64,000 bases of DNA from JBCCCJ01 sp039029315 (lineage in GTDB: Bacteria > Bacteroidota > Bacteroidia > J057). Under the pieces are notes generated by a model, which was given only the letters and a program-made list of their open reading frames with translations, did no database searches and was not told the DNA's origin. The translations under genes and the position numbers were made by a program. This document shows positions 33,702 to 42,726 of the stretch, piece after piece (the stretch's first letter is position 1; each line of letters starts with the position of its first letter). The DNA lies in contig JBCCGK010000048.1 in NCBI GenBank assembly GCA_039029315.1, positions 1 through 64,000 of the forward strand. The letters are read 5' to 3'.

Positions 33702-33941
33702 ACACCCTCTTTCTGGACACACCCACCTTATATGCTTTTCCCTTTCGATGCCCGGGATGCGTTTTGCTGACCGGGCTCTTTGAGATTATATGCCTCGACC
33801 AATGACCTCCTCTCCTGAATTTGGTTGGGATGAGGGAAGTTTGTGATGATGCGTGATAGGGGATAAAAAAAAGATCAACAGATGTTACTTTTCTACTTGT
33901 CCGTGCGTCACAGCTACATACCCAACTGACATTTCATTCCT

Positions 33942-34763
33942 ATGGACGAGTTGAAACATTGGACCGACATTGCACAAAATCTTTTGGTTGGTTTGAGTGC
34001 CTGGTTGCCCAAAATTTTTGGAGCACTTCTCATTTTGCTCGTTGGCTGGATGATTGCCAGAGTATTGCGGACATTGATTAGCAAAGGCCTAAGACTGGCA
34101 AGGTTCAATGTATTGATGGGCCATCTGGGGATAGACCAACTGCTCAAAAAAGGCAACATCAAAAAAGATCCCAGTGGCATGTTTGGCCAGTTTGTGTACT
34201 GGTTCATCATGTTGATCGTACTTGTGGCCTTTACGGATGGACTTGGGCTAGAGATCGTTTCTCAAAAAATAGGCTTGTTGATCAATTACCTACCCAATGT
34301 GTTGGTTGCACTCATCATTGTCATCGTTGGGTTTTATGCGGCAAATCTGGTTCGAGAGACCATTTTTTCCTCCTTCGGATCATATGGCATCAAGGGAAGT
34401 CGCCTGGTAGGCAATATGATTTTTTACCTGTTGATGGTATTTATTCTGCTCACTGCCCTGGACCAACTACAATTCAATGTAGCACTCCTGACTTCCAATA
34501 TCATGATTCTCCTGGGAGGCATCGCATTGGCATTTGCTATTGCCTATGGTCTCTCTGCAAAAGAGATATTTCCTCATATGATTTCTTCCTACTACAGCAA
34601 GGGGATTTTTGAGGTTGGCCAAACCATCAAAATCGGAGAGGTAGAAGGAGAAATCCTCGAAATAACCAATCTGTCAGTTGTGCTGAAGACACTCACCGGC
34701 AGATATTTGATTCCAGCAAAAAGATTGTTAACAGAAGACGTCCAAATCCTTGAAAAGATCTAA
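33942..34763 (+). CDS. small-conductance mechanosensitive channel-related protein (TM_helix/MscS)
   Basis: A 273-residue inner-membrane protein with about four helices. The conserved TM_helix unit appears twice (ALLILLVGWMIARVLRTLISKGL, about residues 27-48, and VLVALIIVIVGFYAANLVRETI, about 120-141). The C-terminal part (YYSKGIFEVGQTIKIGEVEGEILEI) matches the MscS-like beta domain. It would release solutes on osmotic down-shift. It precedes an ECF sigma gene by 22 bases, which may share its transcript. Confidence 0.82.
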   Translation: MDELKHWTDIAQNLLVGLSAWLPKIFGALLILLVGWMIARVLRTLISKGLRLARFNVLMGHLGIDQLLKKGNIKKDPSGMFGQFVYWFIMLIVLVAFTDGLGLEIVSQKIGLLINYLPNVLVALIIVIVGFYAANLVRETIFSSFGSYGIKGSRLVGNMIFYLLMVFILLTALDQLQFNVALLTSNIMILLGGIALAFAIAYGLSAKEIFPHMISSYYSKGIFEVGQTIKIGEVEGEILEITNLSVVLKTLTGRYLIPAKRLLTEDVQILEKI

Positions 34764-34785
34764 TACCTTTTGATTATGGGCTTAC

Positions 34786-35349
34786 ATGAAATGGCACCAA
34801 CTCACTGAGCTATCAGATGAAACATTGGTGAAACAATTATTGGATACTGGAAAAGATCGATATTTTGAGGAATTGTACAGACGCTATTCTCAAAAGGTCT
34901 ATTATCAGTGTCTGTCCTACACCAAAGATTCTGAATCAGCCAAAGATCTTATGCAAGATTCCTTTATGCGTCTCTATGACAAATTGGGGAAATTCTCGTT
35001 TCGGTCTTCTCTGTCTACCTGGGTTTTTCAGCTTGTGCGAAACCTCTGTCTGGATTATTTGAGAAAGCAAACCAACTGGAAGCATGAAGAGGAGATGACA
35101 GAAGAAGCTGAGATGCCTGAAATCGAAGAAAAAGAACTTCTCGGATTGGATGCGAGAAGACTGACAATTGCGATGCGTTCGTTATCTTTTCAGGATCAGG
35201 AGTTGTTGATGCTCAAGTATGGGCATGAGTGGCGAATAAATGACATTTCGGAGATTACCAATCTTTCTGTTCCTGCGATTAAAATGCGGCTCAAGCGGGC
35301 CAAGTCAAAAGTACACAAGATCTATCAGCAGATACAGCTGGATTCCTAG
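34786..35349 (+). CDS. ECF-type RNA polymerase sigma factor
   Basis: A 187-residue sigma-70 family protein with region 2 (YTKDSESAKDLMQDSFMRLYDKLGKF, about residues 45-70, then STWVFQLVRNLCLDYLRKQ) and region 4 (LSFQDQELLMLKYGHEWRINDISEITNLSVPAIKMRLKRAKSKV, about 130-175). It directs RNA polymerase to its own promoter class. Only 8 bases separate it from a 66-residue gene that is probably its partner. No classical anti-sigma gene with a zinc motif or membrane helix follows. Confidence 0.92.
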   Translation: MKWHQLTELSDETLVKQLLDTGKDRYFEELYRRYSQKVYYQCLSYTKDSESAKDLMQDSFMRLYDKLGKFSFRSSLSTWVFQLVRNLCLDYLRKQTNWKHEEEMTEEAEMPEIEEKELLGLDARRLTIAMRSLSFQDQELLMLKYGHEWRINDISEITNLSVPAIKMRLKRAKSKVHKIYQQIQLDS

Positions 35350-35357
35350 CCATAATT

Positions 35358-35558
35358 ATGAACAAGAAGAACAATCCCTTTCGGGAAATGATGCCAGAAG
35401 AGGAGGCGCCAAAGCCAGAGCTAAAAGCAGACTTGATGCGAAGCCTGAACCTGAAACGGTTTATCTATCAGACAGTTGAGATGTTTACAGCTATCTTGGG
35501 GGTAGCAGCCAGAGAAGCCTTGCCCATACGGAATGAAGAGGAAGACGCATCGGAATAG
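35358..35558 (+). CDS. small protein coupled to the ECF sigma gene
   Basis: A 66-residue acidic protein (NPFREMMPEEEAPKPELKADLMRSL, then a predicted helix LKRFIYQTVEMFTAILGV). The spacing of 8 bases after the sigma gene and the resemblance to short proteins found behind Bacteroidota ECF genes support it. It has no zinc motif. The central helix is amphipathic or weakly hydrophobic. A role in holding or tuning the sigma factor is inferred only from position. Confidence 0.65.
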   Translation: MNKKNNPFREMMPEEEAPKPELKADLMRSLNLKRFIYQTVEMFTAILGVAAREALPIRNEEEDASE

Positions 35559-35668
35559 ACACCTTCAACATGTTGATAAAAAAAAATCCTCGAAGGTGAT
35601 ACTTTTTCCATCTGAGATGAGTCTAAGGAAAAAGCATCTTACTCACTCATTGACAATCAGGATCTCTT

Positions 35669-36886
35669 ATGAAGAACATGTTACGTTCCCTTATCACGGC
35701 CTCCTTAGGCCTCCTGCCTCTTATTGCATATGCACAATTCAAGGTAGTCGAATACGACTATGCCAATGCTTACTTCAACAATGGGCAGGACCTGCCAGCT
35801 GGAAGCAAACTTATCCTTACAGGTAAAATGCCTGTGCAGGCAGACTGGATTGAAGCCGAACTGTACAAGACCAATGGCAGCAAAAAACTATTATTTTCCT
35901 CAACCTGGAAACGAGAAACGGGAGATAATGGGCTGAATTTTCGTATGCCATTTCACTACGAATTACACAGCAATACCCGATATGATTTTCGGTTTTTCTT
36001 TTACAAATTCCTCCAAACAGATCAAAAAGCCGAACTAACCTCTGACCTCCATCAGTCCCTGGATACCTATATTGACCAAAGCTTCGCGCCCAAAGGATCG
36101 CGCATGAAGAAACTAAGGAATCAGCATAAAGTCATCTCTGATCTCAACGCCATCGTAGAAGATGGCCTCACATATACCCGACATTCCCGGGATGACTCAT
36201 TTTCAGGATTTTCAGATTTGGTGAAGGATGGATTTGCACAGATAGAACGATACACAGCAGATCAGAAAAATGTGAGTGATCTGGGGTTCAAACAAGATAA
36301 AGATGCGGTCCCTGGTTCCTCATCAAGTGCAGAAATATTCCGGGCAAAGATTCAGGAACTGAAGGACATCATCCATATGGAGCTGGATACTTACTTAAAA
36401 CAACCGCAACTGATGCAGATCGAACTCAAAGAAGTGATTGGCTATGAGACAGACAAAGCTTCGGGAGCCTTGGCACTCAATGTTGGGTATGGAGGCGTGT
36501 TGTTGGGGGGGAAATCGCTGGATCAACTGACTTATGGAACGTCTCCCTTCGTTGGAATCTCACTTCCTCTGGCGAATCGAACGTATGGACCAGCTATTCT
36601 GGCCAATACTTCCCTCTCTATTGGAGTATTTACCAGGAACTTCTTGTCTGCTGACAGCAGTGAAGTTTCAGGACCTGTTTTTGGCCGTCCCTACTTTATG
36701 GGGGTGGGGTACAATTTGTTTCGATTTATCAAAATCAATGCAGGTGCTACGGCACTGGAAACACGAGGAAGCTCTTCCATCACCGAAGGCAGTGCAAGTC
36801 TGGACCCCAAAGCCATTTCTATCCGGCCATTTATTGGAATAAGTGCAGAGATAGATCTCTGGATGGGACTGCGAGAACGTCGTTAA
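35669..36886 (+). CDS. secreted protein of unknown function
   Basis: A 405-residue exported protein with a signal peptide ending in LIAYAQF. The first third is strand-rich (YDYANAYFNNGQDLPAGSKLILTG), the middle helical and charged (about residues 130-260), and the last 150 residues alternate in beta-barrel-like fashion (ALALNVGYGGVLLGGK, FVGISLPLANRTYG, PYFMGVGYNLF, IRPFIGISAEIDLWMG). This fits an outer-membrane-attached protein. It may belong to the ECF regulon upstream, 110 bases away. No family is recognised. Confidence 0.65.
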   Translation: MKNMLRSLITASLGLLPLIAYAQFKVVEYDYANAYFNNGQDLPAGSKLILTGKMPVQADWIEAELYKTNGSKKLLFSSTWKRETGDNGLNFRMPFHYELHSNTRYDFRFFFYKFLQTDQKAELTSDLHQSLDTYIDQSFAPKGSRMKKLRNQHKVISDLNAIVEDGLTYTRHSRDDSFSGFSDLVKDGFAQIERYTADQKNVSDLGFKQDKDAVPGSSSSAEIFRAKIQELKDIIHMELDTYLKQPQLMQIELKEVIGYETDKASGALALNVGYGGVLLGGKSLDQLTYGTSPFVGISLPLANRTYGPAILANTSLSIGVFTRNFLSADSSEVSGPVFGRPYFMGVGYNLFRFIKINAGATALETRGSSSITEGSASLDPKAISIRPFIGISAEIDLWMGLRERR

Positions 36887-36933
36887 TGTCCTGATATCAT
36901 CGCTCTAGTATACTTACAGGCTATTGTATGAAG

Positions 36934-36955
36934 GAGGAACCCCTAGCGGTTCCTC
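36934..36955. terminator. candidate bidirectional terminator between convergent genes
   Basis: GAGGAACC (36934-36941) pairs exactly with GGTTCCTC (36948-36955) around a six-base loop. It lies midway between two convergent stops (36886 and 36982). The flanking T-run is poor on both sides, so termination efficiency is uncertain. Confidence 0.5.
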
Positions 36956-36981
36956 TTGTGCATGATTCACACCAGGTAATC

Positions 36982-38832
36982 CTATAAGAGTTGCTGTAAC
37001 AGCTCGCGCACTTGTGCTGCTGTCGGATCTACAGCGACGATGGTTCCTTCCCGATCGATCAAAAAAGTGGCTCCCGCAGAATGAAAGAGATCATACTTCA
37101 CCCATAGATTGGTTTGATCATTTACCTCTACCAAATTCACCCATGGGTATTGTTCCAGATCCAGCCTGCGCTCAAGCGCCTGGGTATTCTTGTATTCTCG
37201 CGCCACGCCAACAACTGTAAACCCCTGATCCTTAAATTCCTCATAGAGTGGGAGGATAGATCGACTCTTGAGAATGCAAGGCTTGCACCAGGAGGCCCAA
37301 AGGTCTAGCAAAGCAACCTTGCCTTCGATGAGCTGGGACAACTCTCTGTCGGTACCGTCCAGCTCAGGAGCGCTAAAATTGACAAATGTCGACCCGACAC
37401 CGACAGATTTATATGAGTTGAGGGTATGCGCAATCAACTCATTGTAGGGATGCGAAGGAAATCTTTGAGTAAGAAGTTGGAAATTGTCTGTGAGCGTTTC
37501 AAGGTCGATCTCTGAACTTGCCAACCATGCAGCATCTTCATACAATAAGTAATAAGAGACAATGGATTGATGATTTCGAATATACGTGGTACGCGCTCGG
37601 GAAAAAGCCAAATTGGTCGAATCGATTTCGCTTTTGAGAGCCTGAATCTTTGCTTCCAACGTCCTGTCTACAGAATCTTTCATGGCTTTCAAGCGTTTTC
37701 TCAAAGCTTTGTGTTCATCTGATAGATGATCAACATATTCCAGAAAAGGTTGCTGATATGTGCTGAGAAAGGATTGATACTCCCGATTGAGAGCGCCCCC
37801 CAGGACCCGATTCATGTCATACTGCTCTCTGGGATATAAGCTGAATTGGATCTCGCCATCTGTAGGAAAAAAAGTGATGGCACGCCAACCAGATGTGATG
37901 TATTCATCCATAAAAATCAACTGGTAGGCTTCGGCTTGTTCATAGGAGAACTCGTAATGAAAGCTACTGTCCTCCACAAGAATCAGCTGACCTGTCCGTG
38001 GATTTTCACTGGCTTTGTGAATCATCAATCCTTCTGTATACTTCCCGTTGATCTTGCCCGTGAGGACACACACCTTTGGCCTGTGTGTGGCTTCAGAAGA
38101 AGGGAGAGATATGCCACCAGCAAGCCCCAGAATCAATCCGATACACAAGACTGCGGCAGTGAGGACGGTAATCCAGTTTGTGAGAGACAAGGAAGGAGAG
38201 GAAAAAATCTGATTAATTGTTGCTGATGAGAGGGAAACACTTGTGGAGGAAGTGAGCATCTCTTTGGGCTCTCTCTGACTGAAGGAAAATGGGAATGTGC
38301 CCAGGAGCAACAGAGCATTGGGTCTATCCCGATCTTCCAATAAATCCCTCACCTTTTTTCTTCCGCGACTGATTCGCGTTTTGACGGCACCTGCTAAGCT
38401 TTGTTGGTTTTTGGCAATTTCCTTAATGGGGAATCCCAAAACCTCAAATTGCAGGAGAGCTTCTGCTTGTTCCGAAGGCAGTTGATCCATCGCTTCAAAG
38501 ACCAGTTGCGCATCCAGAATCGTTTCTGGTGAGGCTCCCTGAGTGGCCAGTTCTCGTGTATGCTGGTCGAGTAATTCTGCTTTGAATTTGTCTCTTCGGA
38601 GCTGGTCAATATAGGTGAAACGCGCAGACCGGACCAGATAATGGAGCAATTTGTCCTTGTGTCGAATTCGGTCAAAATGCTCGAAGGCTGATGCCAGGAC
38701 CTCTTGTACCAGATCATCGGTATTCATTTTGCCAAAGGTCAAGGCAGAACAATACCGTACGAATGCTGCTTCACAAGGGGAATAGGCAGCAAGAAAATCG
38801 TTTTGTTTCTTCAGCGTTTGAGCTTGTTGCAT
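36982..38832 (-). CDS. ECF sigma factor fused through a membrane helix to a TlpA-like thioredoxin
   Basis: One uninterrupted 616-residue frame from ATG 38832 (a TTG at 38856 is possible). Residues about 12-90 are sigma region 2 (DDLVQEVLASAFEHFDRI) and about 119-165 are sigma region 4 (LPSEQAEALLQFEVLGFPIKEIA). A linker follows, then one transmembrane helix (about 220-242, WITVLTAAVLCIGLILGLAGG), a DUF4369-like beta domain (about 253-337), a coiled coil (about 370-404) and a thioredoxin domain with WASWCKPC (Cys516, Cys519). The usual cis-Pro before Thr is Ala588. The sigma half must face the cytoplasm and the thiol half the periplasm, so this looks like a one-piece redox-to-transcription sensor. 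The topology and the role are inferred. Confidence 0.85.
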   Translation of the reverse strand: MQQAQTLKKQNDFLAAYSPCEAAFVRYCSALTFGKMNTDDLVQEVLASAFEHFDRIRHKDKLLHYLVRSARFTYIDQLRRDKFKAELLDQHTRELATQGASPETILDAQLVFEAMDQLPSEQAEALLQFEVLGFPIKEIAKNQQSLAGAVKTRISRGRKKVRDLLEDRDRPNALLLLGTFPFSFSQREPKEMLTSSTSVSLSSATINQIFSSPSLSLTNWITVLTAAVLCIGLILGLAGGISLPSSEATHRPKVCVLTGKINGKYTEGLMIHKASENPRTGQLILVEDSSFHYEFSYEQAEAYQLIFMDEYITSGWRAITFFPTDGEIQFSLYPREQYDMNRVLGGALNREYQSFLSTYQQPFLEYVDHLSDEHKALRKRLKAMKDSVDRTLEAKIQALKSEIDSTNLAFSRARTTYIRNHQSIVSYYLLYEDAAWLASSEIDLETLTDNFQLLTQRFPSHPYNELIAHTLNSYKSVGVGSTFVNFSAPELDGTDRELSQLIEGKVALLDLWASWCKPCILKSRSILPLYEEFKDQGFTVVGVAREYKNTQALERRLDLEQYPWVNLVEVNDQTNLWVKYDLFHSAGATFLIDREGTIVAVDPTAAQVRELLQQLL

Positions 38833-38915
38833 GGGGGCAATTTTGGAAAAAATCAAACTTCAACAAGAATGTCGGATGAGATCCAAAAAGGTTACACGCA
38901 AGAAGAAGGTCTTGT

Positions 38916-39833
38916 TTATTCTCCTACCACAATCATCGCCCGCCTTCTGGTAAAGCCTGTGAACAGCCCTATGCCACCAGTGATATTGGTATACACGACT
39001 GCTGGCTGACCAAACGGACTAAAACTCGCCTGTATAGCGGCATCTCTGGTAGCGATAAACCGATAATAGTCATTGGTCACATGAAAGAGGGTACTGATCA
39101 GGGTATCTCCTTCTTCATAATCAAAGCCCGTCCCAAATACGATGGGGCCACCATTGGAGACTTCGTCATCGATGGTGAAGTCCTGGTCCACATCATTGAC
39201 AAAAGTGGTGTCTGACTCCATCGTGATAGAATCCGTGGTGATCACACGCTTGCGTTCCACGAGCAATCGGCGGTAATAGTCCACCGTATTAGGATCGTCC
39301 TGAAAGGTTGTCAGGACGAGTGCCATGGTATCATCATTGAATCTGTACTCCATTTCCTGACTTTCGATAGGAGAGGGAATCTGGGTAACTGCGCTGAGTT
39401 TCTGCCCATCTTTGGTTGTAACCTGAAGACTGAAATCAGTATTGTAAAATTCTGGAACGAGAGAGAACGACCCATACAAATACAAACCTTGACCGATGAT
39501 GGGTTCAAAAAGGGAGAGCAAGGCGGTATCCAGAACTGCTTCAATTCCAGGAGTCAAGATGTCAATCTCAAGCGGCTGAAGCGTATCAGTATTCCCTTCG
39601 TGGGTGATGGTTACAGTCGCCTCTCGTACATAGTCTAGTTCGATATCATCGAAGAAGCCTGAGCTTTTTACCAATGTCAGAAGAAAGGGTTGTCCCGGCT
39701 CCAGATAGGATTCAACAACGATTTGTTCCTCGTATTCAGGCAATTCAAGATCGACTTCCTGTGTAAGATTACAACTTGCCAGAAAAAGGAGGCCCAGAAG
39801 GGCAAAGAAGCTTGTTTTTATATAAAAAGTCAT
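38916..39833 (-). CDS. DUF4249 lipoprotein
   Basis: A 305-residue outer-membrane-associated lipoprotein: the signal ends in LLFLASC (Cys about residue 21). The opening LPEYEEQIVVESYLEPGQPFLLTLVKSS is the DUF4249 hallmark, and the rest is beta-rich. In Bacteroidota this family is usually encoded behind a TonB-dependent receptor, as here (17 bases after it), and probably forms the extracellular lid or partner of the receptor. The sigma-thioredoxin fusion follows on the same strand after 83 bases. Confidence 0.88.
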   Translation of the reverse strand: MTFYIKTSFFALLGLLFLASCNLTQEVDLELPEYEEQIVVESYLEPGQPFLLTLVKSSGFFDDIELDYVREATVTITHEGNTDTLQPLEIDILTPGIEAVLDTALLSLFEPIIGQGLYLYGSFSLVPEFYNTDFSLQVTTKDGQKLSAVTQIPSPIESQEMEYRFNDDTMALVLTTFQDDPNTVDYYRRLLVERKRVITTDSITMESDTTFVNDVDQDFTIDDEVSNGGPIVFGTGFDYEEGDTLISTLFHVTNDYYRFIATRDAAIQASFSPFGQPAVVYTNITGGIGLFTGFTRRRAMIVVGE

Positions 39834-39850
39834 AGGAATTCAGGATTGGG

Positions 39851-42229
39851 CTAGAATTTGAAATTGTAGGTAATGGAAGGAATAACAGGAAACAGGGCAA
39901 CTTGCTTTGCGACATTGTCGATGGGGACTCCTTGATCGTTCGTCTGTGGCTCGATGTAGAGGAAATAGGGATTCCGTCGATTGTAGGCATTGTACACACT
40001 CAGGGTTAAGTCAGACTCGCCCCATTTAGGAAAAAATTTGAACACCACGCCAATATCCAGTTTGTGATAAGCCGGCATACGAAAACTGTTTCGTTTGACG
40101 AAATCCGGGATGAGGGTGAAGAAATTGGCATCCTGGTCCGTGGCGCTGGCATTGCCCAAATTCAGGAACTCAGGTCCGAAGGAGAAGAATCGCCCAATCG
40201 GCAGCGTAGTCGCATTGCCGCTGCGATATTCCCAAGAGGCGCTGATGCTCCATCTTTTGCTCAAATCATACAGTGCCACGACAGACACATCATGCCGCTT
40301 GTCATTACGAGGAAAGATGGGCTCTCCATCATTGATGGCATCCTCATTTCGTACTTCGCCATTGGGATTCACTCCCTGAAATTGTCGGAAGGACCAGGCC
40401 AGTGTATAGCCAATCCATCCTGTCAAGCGACCTTTGGTCTTCTCAATGTAGATCTCATTGCCATAAGCCCAGCCCTTCCCGAAGACGAACTCACTGTCCA
40501 GGTCGTCATTCACAAAGAGGTTGGCAGCATCGCGGAAATCAATCTGATTCTCCAACCATTTGTAATAAATCTCATTGCTCAGAATGTACTGCTCACCGAT
40601 GGAAATATTGATTCCGGCTACTACCTGATGAGAGCCTTGTGGGGGAACGCGTCTGTTGGAAGGATACCAGATATCCGTCGGCAAAGAAGCTCCACTATTG
40701 GAGACGAGGTGAAGATATTGGATCATTCTGGCATAACTGGCTTTCACACTGACATTCTCGGAGAGGGTAATCCTTGCAGAGAATCTCGGTTCTACGCCAG
40801 CATAAAAGGTAGAATCACTAGAGAAGCCGGAGAGGCGAAGTCCTGCATTCAGCTTGACACGGTTATTGACTTCAAAATCATCGCCGATATAGAGACCATA
40901 TTCTCCTCCAAAGTAGGTTTGGCCAGCCTCCAGACTGAAACTCTCATCACTCGCTCCCGCGTTCAGGCGACCCACAATGAAGCGATGGTAGATCCCGCTG
41001 GCACCGAATCTGACAGTATGTTTGTTGTCAGGAATCCAGGTGAAATCCGTTCGGAAGGTTCCATCCGTGATTCGGGACCCCAACTCAAAGGAGAAGATGT
41101 CAAAATTGTTGGAGATGATGTATTCGTAGTCAGAATAACTGGCGGAAGTATTCAGAAACAATTTGGGAGAAAACAGGTGATTCCATCTCAAGGTAGCGTT
41201 GCTATTGCCCCAATTGAAGTTGAAGTCAAAATCATCGTCCTTGAATGTGAACTTGTCCCGACCAAAATAGCCGCTCAGGAAAAGCTGATCCTTATCACTC
41301 AATTCATAATTGACCTTGGCATTGAAATCATAAAAGAAATAATCAGGGATAGGATTGAAGTCAGGATTGTCCTCCTGCAATTTGTTGATCTGTCGCGTGA
41401 TGATATCCACATATGTCCGCCTGCCTGAGACCATAAAGGATGCTTTGTCTTTCACAATAGGTCCTTCCAGCGTCAAACGAGAAGCGATCAGGCCCACACC
41501 ACCTGCACCAGAGAATTTCTTCTTGTTTCCCTCGTTCATTTTGACATCAATGACAGAAGAGAGACGCCCACCATACTGGCCAGGAAATCCCCCCTTATAC
41601 AACTTCACGTCCTTAACCGCATCAGAATTAAAGGTACTGAAGAAACCAAACAGATGAGACGGATTGTAGACCACCGTATTGTCCAGCAACACCAGATTCT
41701 GGTCGGGCCCGCCTCCTCGAACGAATATGCCCGAGCTGCCCTCACTCCCGGAAGATACACCAGGTTTGAGTTGTAGGGTCTTGATGATATCGACCTCGCC
41801 GAACAGGGCAGGGAGACGCTTGGCTTCTTCCATGCTGATTCGTTCGACACTCATTTGTGTGCTGTTGAGTTGTTCCTCAATAGAATTGGCTTCAATGACC
41901 ACTTCATCCAGGCTGGCAATTGTCAATTCGATATCCAGCTGGATGTTTTGGTTCAGGAGAATGGTTCTTGGCTCGGTTCGATATCCTGCAAAGAAAAATC
42001 GGATTTCGATACTGTCCGTGCTTTCAGGAAGCGTCAGAGAATAGAATCCATAATCATTGGTATAGGTTCCCTTTTTCAGACTGGCAACGCCAATCGAAGC
42101 ACCAATGAGCGTCTCGCCGGATTCCGCAGCTTTGATCACTCCACTGATGGTATGGGAAGGAGATGATTGTCCTGAAGAAAGAGAAGGAAGGAGGAGAAAA
42201 ATCAGGACAGAAGAGAATATGTATTTCAT
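39851..42229 (-). CDS. TonB-dependent outer-membrane receptor
   Basis: A 792-residue receptor. A signal peptide ends near SLSSGQS, then a carboxypeptidase-regulatory-like domain (ISGVIKAAESGETLIGASI, about residues 28-46, to about 115), a plug (IIKTLQLKPGVSSGSEGSSGIFVRGG) and a 22-strand-type barrel to an aromatic last strand ending YNFKF. There is no STN signalling domain at the N-terminus. The substrate is unknown; it forms a pair with the DUF4249 gene. Confidence 0.92.
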   Translation of the reverse strand: MKYIFSSVLIFLLLPSLSSGQSSPSHTISGVIKAAESGETLIGASIGVASLKKGTYTNDYGFYSLTLPESTDSIEIRFFFAGYRTEPRTILLNQNIQLDIELTIASLDEVVIEANSIEEQLNSTQMSVERISMEEAKRLPALFGEVDIIKTLQLKPGVSSGSEGSSGIFVRGGGPDQNLVLLDNTVVYNPSHLFGFFSTFNSDAVKDVKLYKGGFPGQYGGRLSSVIDVKMNEGNKKKFSGAGGVGLIASRLTLEGPIVKDKASFMVSGRRTYVDIITRQINKLQEDNPDFNPIPDYFFYDFNAKVNYELSDKDQLFLSGYFGRDKFTFKDDDFDFNFNWGNSNATLRWNHLFSPKLFLNTSASYSDYEYIISNNFDIFSFELGSRITDGTFRTDFTWIPDNKHTVRFGASGIYHRFIVGRLNAGASDESFSLEAGQTYFGGEYGLYIGDDFEVNNRVKLNAGLRLSGFSSDSTFYAGVEPRFSARITLSENVSVKASYARMIQYLHLVSNSGASLPTDIWYPSNRRVPPQGSHQVVAGINISIGEQYILSNEIYYKWLENQIDFRDAANLFVNDDLDSEFVFGKGWAYGNEIYIEKTKGRLTGWIGYTLAWSFRQFQGVNPNGEVRNEDAINDGEPIFPRNDKRHDVSVVALYDLSKRWSISASWEYRSGNATTLPIGRFFSFGPEFLNLGNASATDQDANFFTLIPDFVKRNSFRMPAYHKLDIGVVFKFFPKWGESDLTLSVYNAYNRRNPYFLYIEPQTNDQGVPIDNVAKQVALFPVIPSITYNFKF

Positions 42230-42726
42230 ATAAAGGGGAATTCTGTTTGTGCTCCCAAAAAGCAGGGCAAAGATACATGATGATTGTGAAGAGAAGTAGG
42301 CAGTTTTCTACTCCTTCAAACGTTCGTGTACACGACAATGTTAACACCTTGTTCAACATTTCCCTCCACCCATCCACTTTTGTCGGTCACTGCTCTATTC
42401 CACTAGACAAATCCAATGGATGAGAAATAACCCCTATTGTCCTGCCGTTTCGCACATCTGATCATTGGAGGTAGAAAGAAACATATAGAAGAAGCATTTT
42501 TGACTTGGTTGAAAAATCTGATTTGGGAAAAAATGCAAAAAGCACAGAAGAGACTCAGACAACTTGCAAATAATCCAAATTCTCGTTCAAAGGAGATAAG
42601 ATCTTTGCATAGCTGCCCAAAATTACATGTTCGACTAGCAAACATCCATTTTTGAAGAGAGGTGAAGGAGCATACCTTTGAGTCATCAGTTAAAACACAA
42701 TCCTTCACTTATAAAAAATTTTCATC
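42230..42726. other. intergenic region between divergent genes
   Basis: A stretch of 497 bases between the TonB receptor (minus) and the gene at 42727 (plus). Short open frames on both strands (such as 42437-42655) lack family resemblance and are not annotated. Promoters for both flanking genes must lie here. Confidence 0.45.

Noticed and set aside
36982..38832. Possibility that the sigma-thioredoxin frame is two genes joined by a sequencing error
   Set aside because: The frame is open throughout, the junction is a well-formed membrane helix where a signal peptide would be, and composition is even; it remains a stated check, not the preferred reading.
40064..41428. 454-codon open frame on the plus strand inside the TonB receptor gene
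   Set aside because: It is antisense to a well-matched receptor, has no recognisable domain, and its length follows from codon bias of the real gene.
42437..42655. 72-codon plus-strand frame in the 42230-42726 gap
   Set aside because: Basic, low-information sequence with no family; the region is better read as a divergent promoter zone.
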